In this document: one piece after another, positions 32,462-39,310 of the stretch
Layout: every line of letters begins with the position of its first letter
Numbering within the stretch: position 1 is the first letter of the stretch
Source: Porphyromonadaceae bacterium UBA7176
Lineage (GTDB): Bacteria > Bacteroidota > Bacteroidia > Bacteroidales > Muribaculaceae
Length of the DNA stretch: 39,310 bases
NCBI GenBank assembly: GCA_002491245.1
Contig: DKVO01000032.1
Location: 1-39,310 of the forward strand
Direction: 5' to 3'
Position numbers and translations under genes: made by a program
Notes under the pieces: model-generated
Databases searched by the model: none
Told to the model about the DNA's origin: nothing
The model's input: the letters and a program-made list of their open reading frames with translations, nothing else

Positions 32462-33747
32462 TGAGCTTTATATCGAAACTTAAACAAGCTTTCGGCTTCG
32501 ACACCGACGACGACCTTTTCGACAGCGACTCCGGCATCGTCAGCGACGATGACGATATCCAGGTCCACGGCAGCGATAGTCAGGAGCGGACGGCTGTTGT
32601 GGTAGACATGCCCGATGCGCCGGCGGTATCGTCCGAAATGAAAGCACGTATATTCGAAGGCGTGGTGGCTGTCTTCAACAGTGCTCTTCCCGAATTTCTC
32701 GCCAAAAGTGTCAATCCGCAGGAGCAGCAACGCATCTTGGCCGACTCTATCGACAAATCGGTCGACCGTTATCTCGATGAACTTCTGTTGCAGGCAAATA
32801 CATATGCCGAAGCTCGCTTGAAAGCATCTGTTGAGGCTTCAAAACGCGATGCCGACCTTTTGCGCTCCGAAATGCAACAGCTCGAGCAGCAGCGTTCGTC
32901 GATACGTGAGCAGCAGCTGAGTGCCGATAGGCGCCGACGGGCACTTGCCGACAGAGTGACCGACCTTGAAGCTCAGGTCGAGAGGGTCGAGGCCGAAAGG
33001 GAGCAGTTCGAGCTCGAAAATAAAAGTCTGCTCAACAAACTCAAGGTCGCCGACATACAGCCTGGAATTGTCGACGATATGTCAAAGACTATCGAAGACC
33101 TTAAAGCACAACTCGCCGAGGCTAAAGGTGGCGATGCAGCTGAATCGGTAGCAAAAGAGTATGAACTTAAAATCGAAGCTGTGCGCACCGAGGAAGCTGC
33201 TAAGCAGACCGCGCTCTTGCAGACTATCGAAGACCTTAAGCAGCAGGCCGAAATGGGACAGGTTATGTACAACGACCTCCAAGGACAGTATGCCACCGAG
33301 AAAGAAGCCCGTTCGGCAGCGGAGACAGAGCTTGCTCAGGCTCGCGGATTGCTCGATGAAGTGAAGACCATGCAGGCCCAGTTTGTCCAGATAGAGAAGA
33401 TGATAGCCAAGCGCGATGCGCGGATCGAAAAACTGAAAACAGACAATAAACATCTGCGCGACGAACTCGCTATGCTTAAAGACCAGCTTGCAGCTGCCGA
33501 AAGTCCCAACTTGTTCGGCTATGGTGAAGCCGCCGATGCTGCCGACGACAGGGCCGAGAAAGTGCTTGATTCGGTAGCCACTGAGATTGCCGCTATCGAA
33601 GACGACTTTGAGTGCCCCGACTGGTTTGTGGCCGAGCCTGCCGCCGACGCGGTGCCGCTAAGGGCCGAAGACACTCCTTTTGGCTATACCGAGCCGCCGA
33701 AGAAGCCGCGTAAACCCGATTCCGACGCTCAGTTGTCGCTTTTCTGA
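32461..33747 (+). CDS. Coiled-coil protein ending in a sliding-clamp-type QLSLF motif
   Basis: 428 residues. A short N-terminal segment (MSFISKLKQAFGF) precedes an acidic linker with Asp runs, a small helical region (about residues 55-110) and a long coiled coil (about 115-345) of Gln/Glu/Leu/Lys heptads. A Pro/Asp-rich tail ends in SDAQLSLF. The last five residues, Q424-F428, match the canonical DnaN-binding pentapeptide consensus QL(S/D)LF. No signal peptide, so cytoplasmic. Its ATG shares a base with the stop of the receiver/PPDK gene, implying translational coupling and joint function. I do not recognise the family; SMC-like ATPase motifs are absent. Confidence 0.8.
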   Translation: MSFISKLKQAFGFDTDDDLFDSDSGIVSDDDDIQVHGSDSQERTAVVVDMPDAPAVSSEMKARIFEGVVAVFNSALPEFLAKSVNPQEQQRILADSIDKSVDRYLDELLLQANTYAEARLKASVEASKRDADLLRSEMQQLEQQRSSIREQQLSADRRRRALADRVTDLEAQVERVEAEREQFELENKSLLNKLKVADIQPGIVDDMSKTIEDLKAQLAEAKGGDAAESVAKEYELKIEAVRTEEAAKQTALLQTIEDLKQQAEMGQVMYNDLQGQYATEKEARSAAETELAQARGLLDEVKTMQAQFVQIEKMIAKRDARIEKLKTDNKHLRDELAMLKDQLAAAESPNLFGYGEAADAADDRAEKVLDSVATEIAAIEDDFECPDWFVAEPAADAVPLRAEDTPFGYTEPPKKPRKPDSDAQLSLF

Positions 33748-33802
33748 CATATTTGCGTCATAACCGAAAACATTAAGCTTACAACTTGCGTTCTTTAGAC
33801 AA

Positions 33803-35110
33803 ATGCGATACGTAAGTACCACTTCAAATTCACGTCCGGTCGACCTCCGCGAGGCCGTCAACCGTTGCGTTGCTGCCGACGGCGGTCTGTTCATGCCGGC
33901 CGAACTACCCTTGTTCCCCAAGGCATTCTTTAATAATATCGGGGAGATGTCTCTTCCTGATATCGCCTTTGTCGTTGCGAATTCCTTCTTCGGCCAGGAT
34001 GTCGATGGCGCTGTACTCAAAGATATAGTCGACGATGCTTTCGCTTTCGATGCCCCATTGGTCTCCCTCGGTGGTAACAGATATATACTCGAACTTTTTC
34101 ATGGCCCTACGCTCACATTTAAAGACTATGGTGCGCGTTTTATGGCTCGCATCATGAGTTATATCGATAGCCGGCAGGAAGTCTCGCGCAACGTCCTCGT
34201 TGCCACTACTGGCAATACTGGAGCTGCCGCGGCAAACGGTCTTTTCAAGATTCCGGGCATCAGTGTATCTGTCCTATATCCCAAGGGACAACTATCGCGA
34301 TGGCAGGCCGCCCAGCTCACGGCTTTGGGCGAGAATATTTATCCTATCGAGATTGTCGGCACTGTCGAGGATTGCAAGAGACTTGTGCAGAGCGCTATCG
34401 CCGACACTTCTTTGGGTGAATACCGCCTTACCGGAGCCAACTCCATTAATATAGCGCGCATCATTCCACAGATAACCTTTGTCCTCCACGCATACGCAAG
34501 GCTCAGGGAAGCCGGTGTCGAAAATGCCGGTGAGGCTCTGTATTCAATTCCGTCAGGAAACCTTGGCAACGTTGTGGCCGCTGTCATGGCTCGGCGTATA
34601 GGATGTCCCACAGGTCCTCTCGTTGCTGCTACAGCCGCCAATTGCCAGCTTGCGCCTTTGCTTGCTGGTAAAGACAAGCCACAGACCAAACCTTTGAGGA
34701 CTTTGGCTCCGTCGGTCGATATGGCATATCCATCCGGTTGGCCTCGATTGTTGCATCTCTATGGAGACAATCTTGAAGCGATGCGCCGCGATATCATCGC
34801 TCCCGATGGTATCTCCGACAGCGATATTGCGACAACCGTCAACAACCTCCGCGGCCGTTACGGATATACAATAGATCCTCATGGAGCGGTTGCTTATGCA
34901 GCTGCCGAAGCTGTCGACAACGGCGACAGGCCCAAAGTCATTTTTGCCACCGGACATCCGGCTAAGCAGCTCGACATAATGACACGGATTACTGGCGCGG
35001 CTATCGACATGCCTCATCAGCTTTCAAGGTTCATGGCTGTGAAGCGTCCTCCTATAATCATTCCGCCTACTCTCCCGGCGATAAAAAAACATCTTCATTC
35101 AATAAACTAA
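33803..35110 (+). CDS. thrC: Threonine synthase
   Basis: 435-residue PLP enzyme converting O-phospho-L-homoserine to L-threonine. YVSTTSNSRPVDLREAV and DGGLFMP are the N-terminal family signature, Lys107 in HGPTLTFKDYGARF is the PLP Schiff-base residue, and TTGNTGAAAANG is the phosphate-binding loop. GANSINIARIIPQITF, SIPSGNLGNVVAAV and DPHGAVAY are also diagnostic. Length is normal for the class I type. It lies 55 bases after the coiled-coil gene and 13 bases before the next gene; a clear separate promoter was not found. Confidence 0.96.
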   Translation: MRYVSTTSNSRPVDLREAVNRCVAADGGLFMPAELPLFPKAFFNNIGEMSLPDIAFVVANSFFGQDVDGAVLKDIVDDAFAFDAPLVSLGGNRYILELFHGPTLTFKDYGARFMARIMSYIDSRQEVSRNVLVATTGNTGAAAANGLFKIPGISVSVLYPKGQLSRWQAAQLTALGENIYPIEIVGTVEDCKRLVQSAIADTSLGEYRLTGANSINIARIIPQITFVLHAYARLREAGVENAGEALYSIPSGNLGNVVAAVMARRIGCPTGPLVAATAANCQLAPLLAGKDKPQTKPLRTLAPSVDMAYPSGWPRLLHLYGDNLEAMRRDIIAPDGISDSDIATTVNNLRGRYGYTIDPHGAVAYAAAEAVDNGDRPKVIFATGHPAKQLDIMTRITGAAIDMPHQLSRFMAVKRPPIIIPPTLPAIKKHLHSIN

Positions 35111-35123
35111 ACCCAAAGAAATC

Positions 35124-35489
35124 ATGGCAAACAAACGCGACCTCAAAAAGTTTGTCCGCAACACCTGCGGTGCTCTCGCCCTCGATATGGTCACTGTAAG
35201 CGACCTCTTCCCCCAGATCGATTCTAAAGATGTCGAAAAAGTGGTGTATGACTGCGCCGTGCTTCAGACCTCTACCTTGAGCAAGGCTGGTATTTCATTC
35301 GACCGCTCAGCATCCGATTTTGAGTCTAAATCCGCATACTCGGCTGCCCGTCGTTCCTACTTCCGCAAGGCTTATCGCGCTCTCAAGGAGCAGTTTGCCG
35401 CTGATGTCGACAAACTCGTCAAAGTCATGAACCAGGCATTGCCCGACGACGTTCGACAAATCCTTCGCAAAGCGGCTGCCGATGCGTAA
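35124..35489 (+). CDS. Small conserved-looking protein of unknown function
   Basis: 121 residues, helical and basic at the N-terminus (MANKRDLKKFVRNTCGALALDM), with YSAARRSYFRKAYRALKEQF in the second half. No signal peptide, membrane segment or catalytic motif is visible. The start follows thrC by 13 bases and the stop overlaps the acyltransferase ATG, so it is embedded in the operon. Function not recognised. Confidence 0.75.
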   Translation: MANKRDLKKFVRNTCGALALDMVTVSDLFPQIDSKDVEKVVYDCAVLQTSTLSKAGISFDRSASDFESKSAYSAARRSYFRKAYRALKEQFAADVDKLVKVMNQALPDDVRQILRKAAADA

Positions 35490-36030
35490 ATTTGCCGCAG
35501 CAATCCTTCGCCTGTTCGGCTGGAAAGTATCGGTCACTGTTCCCGATTATCCGAAGTGTATCGTATGCGTGGCACCGCATACGAGCAATTGGGATTTCAT
35601 CCTCGGCGAACTGGCCTATACATCGGTAGGGCGCAAGGCCGGTTTTTTGATGAAGGACACATGGTTCTTCTGGCCTCTCGGATCTTTTTTCAGGGCCATT
35701 GGTGGTATTGCCGTGCCGAGAAAACGCAAGGGGGAGCGTTCGCTCACTCAGGTGGTGATAGAGAAATTCGACAGTGTCGGAAAGCTCACCCTTGCCATTA
35801 CTCCCGAAGGCACTCGACGGCGTACGTCCGATTGGCATACCGGATTTTTACGTATGGCCTATGGAGCCGGTGTGCCTGTAGTGCTCGGTGCGATTGATGC
35901 ACCATCAAAGCGTATATTGATCGAACACACTTTCGAGCCTTCTGGCGATATCGATGCCGATATGAGGGCGATTAAAGAGTACTACAGGCCATTTGTAGGT
36001 ATTAAACCACACAATTTTACTACCGAATGA
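35482..36030 (+). CDS. PlsC-type 1-acyl-glycerol-3-phosphate acyltransferase family protein
   Basis: 182 residues, shorter than standard PlsC (about 240). The catalytic HX4D motif is HTSNWD (His33, Asp38), and the second motif TPEGTRRR (about residues 107-114) binds the glycerophosphate. FLMKDTWFFWPLGSFFRAIGGIAV fits block II. It probably acylates a lysophospholipid or lipid precursor at the inner membrane. The start overlaps the upstream stop by eight bases and the end overlaps the next gene as ATGA, so expression is coupled. Confidence 0.87.
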   Translation: MRKFAAAILRLFGWKVSVTVPDYPKCIVCVAPHTSNWDFILGELAYTSVGRKAGFLMKDTWFFWPLGSFFRAIGGIAVPRKRKGERSLTQVVIEKFDSVGKLTLAITPEGTRRRTSDWHTGFLRMAYGAGVPVVLGAIDAPSKRILIEHTFEPSGDIDADMRAIKEYYRPFVGIKPHNFTTE

Positions 36031-36821
36031 ATACATTTACCGATTTCATACGTGTGGCGGCTCTGCCGCTCGATATCGTGTGGGGCGATAAAAAAATAAA
36101 TTGCGAGGCTGTTGCCGACGCCTTGGGCAAAATGCCCCAAGGTACAGATATCGTGGTATTGCCGGAGTTGTTTTCTACCGGATATGCCGACGATCCCGAT
36201 GCCATGACCGAATTGGCCGAGCCTATCGATGGGCCAACTATGGCATCACTTAAAAGTCTTGCCGGGAGCTTCTCTGTTGCCATTGCCGGCTCTTTCCTTG
36301 CCGTGCACGACGGTAAGCTCTACAATCGTGGCTTTTTTATCGAGCCAAATGGCGATACGACCTTTTACGACAAACGCCATCTTTTCTCGTTGAGCGCGGA
36401 GTCTCGTATCATGGAGCCGGGAAAAGAAAAAATGCCGGTTGTGCGCTTCAGAGGGTGGAATGTGTCGATGATAATTTGTTACGACCTGCGTTTTCCCGTA
36501 TGGTGCCGATGCTGTAAAAACGAGTACGACCTCTTGCTCGTCCCGGCTAATTGGCCGCAGGCTCGAGGATATGCATTCACTCATCTCGCTATAGCGAGAG
36601 CTATCGAAAACCAGTGTTGTGTCGTGGCGGCAGACCGTGGCGGAGCCGATGTATATGGTAAATACGATGGCCTTACACAGATTTTCGATAGCAGGGGTAT
36701 GCCTGTCGGAAATCAGATTGGCCCCTTTGTCGTCGCCGACCTTAGCCGTAAGCGTCAGGACGATTATCGGGCCGGTTTCCCGGCAGCCGCCGATGCCGAC
36801 GACTTCAGCTTCCTACAGTAG
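36027..36821 (+). CDS. Nitrilase-superfamily amidohydrolase (omega-amidase-like)
   Basis: 264 residues with the complete carbon-nitrogen hydrolase triad: Glu47 in VVLPELFSTGY, Lys116 in FYDKRHLF and Cys151 in MIICYDLRFPVWCR. The MIICYDLRFPVW and VPANWPQAR context resembles the YafV/Nit2 omega-amidase branch, which deaminates 2-oxoglutaramate or 2-oxosuccinamate as metabolite repair; the assignment to that branch is inference. It is cytoplasmic, coupled to the acyltransferase by a four-base overlap, and last in the plus-strand operon. Confidence 0.9.
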   Translation: MNTFTDFIRVAALPLDIVWGDKKINCEAVADALGKMPQGTDIVVLPELFSTGYADDPDAMTELAEPIDGPTMASLKSLAGSFSVAIAGSFLAVHDGKLYNRGFFIEPNGDTTFYDKRHLFSLSAESRIMEPGKEKMPVVRFRGWNVSMIICYDLRFPVWCRCCKNEYDLLLVPANWPQARGYAFTHLAIARAIENQCCVVAADRGGADVYGKYDGLTQIFDSRGMPVGNQIGPFVVADLSRKRQDDYRAGFPAAADADDFSFLQ

Positions 36822-36878
36822 TAAGAGCCTGTATAGGACGTTCTTATTGAGCTTTCCTTGACCTGCGAGGAGTTGGTG

Positions 36879-37790
36879 CTAAGATCGGAAAGGCGAGAAC
36901 ATAACCGTCGACAGATATTTCTCCGCGCGGTCTGGGAAGACCACAACGATATTCGATCCCTTGGGAGCCGACCGGGCGGTGCGCAGGGCCGCGAGCATCG
37001 CTGCGCCCGAACTCATACCGGCAAAGATACCCTCGTTGCGTATTATGCGGCGTGCGGTTTCGATAGCCTCATCGCTCGACACCATCTCCTGTATATCGAT
37101 TTTAGAGGGGTCGTAGATTTCGGGTACTATGGCCTCTTCCATGTTTTTGAGTCCCTGTATATAATGACCCTTGACTGGATGGGCGCACACTATCTTGATT
37201 TCGGGTTTAAGTGCTTTGAGGAAGCGCGAGATACCCATGATTGTGCCTGAGGTACCCAAAGCGCACACCAGATAGTCGATGCGGCCTGCGGTCTGCGCCC
37301 ATATCTCGAGTGCGGTGTTTTAGTAGTGTGCCTGGTAGTTTGAAGCATTCCCGAATTGGTCGGGCATGAAATATTTCCCTGGGTTCTCTTCAACAAGGCG
37401 ATGGGCTTTTCTTATAGCTCCGTCTGTGCCCTCGTCGGCAGGTGTGAGCGTTACCTTCGCTCCGTAACTGCGGATTATGGTACGGCGTTCCTCCGAAACT
37501 CCGGCCGACATCACAATTTCTACATCATAACCTTTCACGACGCCGAGCATCGCCAAGCCTATGCCGGTATTGCCCGATGTCGGCTCTATGATAGTCATGC
37601 CTTGGCGTAGGCGGCCTGAATTCTCTGCATCTTCAATCATTTTGAGAGCTATACGGTCTTTTATGCTGCCGGTTGGATTGAATCCTTCTATTTTGGCATA
37701 AATATTAACCCCGTCCACATCGTTGATGCGGCTGAGGCGTACCATCGGAGTGCTGCCTATTGTCTCGAGTATATTGTCTTTTATATCCAT
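36879..37790 (-). pseudogene. cysM: Cysteine synthase (CysM/CysK type) interrupted by an in-frame TAA
   Basis: The reading frame spans 304 codons, the normal family length, but codon 157 (37322-37320) is TAA. Residues 1-156 hold the PLP lysine Lys44 in NPTGSIKDR and the PTSGNTGIG loop, ending DQFGNASNYQAHY. After the stop the same frame continues NTALEIWAQTAGRIDYLVCALGTSGTIMGISRF and ends YLSTVMF, both family-typical. AHY...TALEIW resembles E. coli CysM more than CysK. The enzyme normally makes cysteine from O-acetylserine and sulfide. Either a recent nonsense mutation or a sequence error; truncation would remove half the PLP fold. The gene begins two bases after the DUF2130 stop. Confidence 0.88.
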
Positions 37791-37792
37791 TT

Positions 37793-39097
37793 TTATTCTT
37801 CTGACTGTTGGCGGGCCTGGTCGAAGCGTGCCCTCATACCAGGATTGCCATAAGTGAGCTTTTTTATTGTCAAATCATTTTCTACTGTCTGGTCTGCTTT
37901 GAGCAGACGTTCTTCCGATGCCTGGAAGTTGGCTTGGACGGCTCGCAAAGCCTTGATTTGTTTCTCAAGGTCGTCGATGATTTTGTCTATACCGTTGACG
38001 GCTGCTTCGTACTTGCTTCGGGCTGCAGCTACATTACGTTCGAAACCGCTGCGGAACTTTAGTAGTTTCTCCTCGAACTTGGCTAAATCAAGCGATTGCG
38101 ACCTCGACACCGCAAGTTCTTCTTTCAGTTCTATGATTTCGGCAAGGTTTTTCTTCGATGCTTCAGTGAGCACCCTGAGTAGTGGCAGGAAAAACTGGGG
38201 ACGGATCACATACATCTTCGGATAGCGGTGTGACATATCAACAATTCCGTTGTCATAAAGTTCGTTACCTTGCTCCAACATGCTCACCAGCACTGCGTAC
38301 TCACAGCTTTTGTCCCGTCGGTCTTTGTCGAGTTTTTCGAGAAAATCGGTGTTGCGGTGTTTGGTCGCGGTTGTGTCGGCCTCGTTTTTCATCTCGAACA
38401 TTATCGATATATACTCCTGGCCATCAACACTATCGCGGAAGATAAAATCCCCTTTTGTGCCTGTTCGGGTATCGTTGTCCTTCTCAAAGTAAGCGTCAGG
38501 ATACATGCCCATAGCCTGCATTTGTGCGAATTGGGTAGAGCAGTGTATTTCGAGAGTTTCTCCCACCATCTTTGTCGACAGACGCATCTTGAAGTCTTTC
38601 AGACGGTCTATTTCCTCCTGTTTGTCGGCCAATTGCATGGCATGACGGGTTTTTATTTCCTGTTCGCGTGTCTGTGCGCTTGCCCGGTCGGCTTTGATTT
38701 GGGAGTTAAGCTCTGTGATTGTTTGTTGGCAGCGGTGGAGTTCATCACTGCAGGAGTTGCGCACGTCAAGTATATCTGCCCGATGCCTTGCCTCGATAGC
38801 CTCAAGCTCCGATTTACGTTCATTGCTGTAGTTGGCTACGATGGTCTTGAGCCGCTCTATTTCCTGTTGAAGCAGGCTTGCTGCACGGTCTTTTTCAGCA
38901 AGTCGACGGTCAAAATCGCGTTCGGCTTCGAGTATTTGAGCGCGTTCGTCCGCCTTGTGCTTCTGCGAAAGTTCGGAAGTACGGCGCATGATCTCTTTTT
39001 CGAACTCTGTATTTCTTACCTGTGCCACTATAGCGGCATAGTCGCTTTCGTCAACCTGGAATGTGGTGCCGCATCGGGGGCATACGATTTCTTTCAT
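37793..39097 (-). CDS. DUF2130 family coiled-coil protein with nuclease-like core
   Basis: 434 residues. An N-terminal zinc-ribbon-like half, CPRCGTTF (Cys6, Cys9), precedes a long coiled coil (about residues 25-175), then the DUF2130 core (about 185-320) with GTKGDFIFRDSV and ISIMFEMKNEAD, an Asp and an Ex-K pair that could form a PD-(D/E)XK nuclease site, and a second coiled coil. COG4487-type proteins are uncharacterised. The start at 39097 is chosen since the TTG at 39121 lies in the -7 element. It is followed after two bases by the cysteine synthase gene. Confidence 0.82.
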   Translation of the reverse strand: MKEIVCPRCGTTFQVDESDYAAIVAQVRNTEFEKEIMRRTSELSQKHKADERAQILEAERDFDRRLAEKDRAASLLQQEIERLKTIVANYSNERKSELEAIEARHRADILDVRNSCSDELHRCQQTITELNSQIKADRASAQTREQEIKTRHAMQLADKQEEIDRLKDFKMRLSTKMVGETLEIHCSTQFAQMQAMGMYPDAYFEKDNDTRTGTKGDFIFRDSVDGQEYISIMFEMKNEADTTATKHRNTDFLEKLDKDRRDKSCEYAVLVSMLEQGNELYDNGIVDMSHRYPKMYVIRPQFFLPLLRVLTEASKKNLAEIIELKEELAVSRSQSLDLAKFEEKLLKFRSGFERNVAAARSKYEAAVNGIDKIIDDLEKQIKALRAVQANFQASEERLLKADQTVENDLTIKKLTYGNPGMRARFDQARQQSEE

Positions 39098-39118
39098 CTT
39101 CTTTACTGCTTTGGACAA

Positions 39119-39126
39119 CAAAATTA
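39119..39126 (-). promoter_or_regulatory. -7 promoter element of the DUF2130 gene
   Basis: The minus strand reads TAATTTTG, a TAnnTTTG match 21 bases before ATG 39097. No -33 TTTG was found. Confidence 0.5.
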
Positions 39127-39240
39127 TACAATTAATCCGGGATATATCCGCTATTTTTCAGAAATATTTAAAATCGGGCCCGAAATCGAAGATATTGATG
39201 CTGTATCTGTGGTTCTCTAATGTTAAATAGTGTTAACCGA

Positions 39241-39272
39241 TTTGCACGGTTCAAATATTATCTCTAATTTTG
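39241..39272 (+). promoter_or_regulatory. Promoter of the right-edge tRNA
   Basis: TTTG (39241-39244), a 20-base spacer and TAATTTTG (39265-39272): full Bacteroidetes consensus, 14 bases before the tRNA. Confidence 0.7.
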
Positions 39273-39286
39273 CAGCATCAAAACAG

Positions 39287-39310
39287 CGCGGAGTGGAGCA
39301 GTGGTAGCTC
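39287..39310 (+). tRNA. 5' part of a tRNA, probably initiator tRNA-fMet
   Basis: CGCGGAG acceptor strand, TG, then D-stem GAGC (39296-39299), loop AGTGGTA and GCTC (39307-39310) fit the first 24 bases of a tRNA. A C at position 1 is typical of bacterial initiator tRNA. The anticodon is outside the window, so identity is provisional. Confidence 0.75.

Noticed and set aside
37320..37322. Possible stop-codon recoding (selenocysteine or pyrrolysine) in the cysteine synthase gene
   Set aside because: The codon is TAA rather than TGA or TAG, and TAA serves as the normal stop of other genes here, for example at 32459.
39174..39183. TCGGGCCCGA palindrome
   Set aside because: Only ten bases, not near a promoter element of either flanking gene in a suggestive position; could be chance.
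38270..39220. 316-residue plus-strand open frame across the DUF2130 gene, with hydrophobic Phe/Cys/Leu-rich composition
   Set aside because: Composition is that of the complement of a Glu/Lys/Gln-rich coiled coil, not of a genuine membrane protein, and it crosses the DUF2130 promoter.
1..39310. CRISPR arrays, transposases, prophage or conjugative genes
   Set aside because: No direct-repeat array with spacers and no recombinase, transposase or phage structural protein was found among the supported genes.

Overview
The window looks like a chromosomal segment of a gut Bacteroidales, probably a Muribaculaceae-type genome; that placement is inferred. The evidence is repeated TTTG-N19/20-TAnnTTTG promoters, few purine-rich ribosome sites, DUF3857, DUF4290 and DUF5686 proteins, a debranching enzyme/glycosyltransferase/GH57 glycogen cluster, and secreted proteins ending in an NLQG-type tail. 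I saw no insertion sequence, prophage, CRISPR array or obvious foreign island.

Layout. 1-5846 (+): the 3' part of miaB, a Crp/Fnr regulator one base downstream, then two exported DUF3857/transglutaminase-like proteins from their own promoter. 5856-13060 (+): a cobalamin-riboswitch operon with a BtuB-like TonB-dependent receptor, a secreted beta-propeller resembling BtuG, and an 1151-residue surface protein with GLUG repeats, closed by a strong terminator. 13122-19973: tRNA-Leu(TAG), an RlmD-type rRNA methyltransferase, a CYTH protein on the minus strand, an outer-membrane DUF5686 protein and an M3 metallopeptidase. 19998-23603 (-): a compact five-gene operon DUF4290-rimM-hypothetical-ompA-like-dnaB. 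23694-24323 (-): a cytidylate kinase-like protein. 24410-29116 (-): glycogen debranching enzyme, glycosyltransferase and GH57 amylase. 29453-36821 (+): a receiver/PPDK_N fusion, a coiled-coil protein ending in QLSLF, thrC, a small unknown, a PlsC-type acyltransferase and a nitrilase-family amidase. 36879-39097 (-): a DUF2130 protein and a cysteine synthase interrupted by one in-frame TAA. The right edge cuts a tRNA, probably initiator tRNA-fMet.

Most interesting points. (1) The B12 locus pairs a BtuB-type receptor with two exported proteins that lack a good lipobox and share a C-terminal tail, and its leader holds a well-paired three-way junction between the riboswitch and the start codon. 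(2) A translationally coupled pair (29453-33747) joins a receiver-fused ATP-binding domain that lacks the swivel and PEP domains to a coiled-coil protein carrying a sliding-clamp-type motif at its extreme C-terminus. (3) G/C strand bias, judged by eye, flips near 29.4 kb in the direction expected for a replication terminus. (4) The cysteine synthase gene is otherwise full length but carries a nonsense codon.
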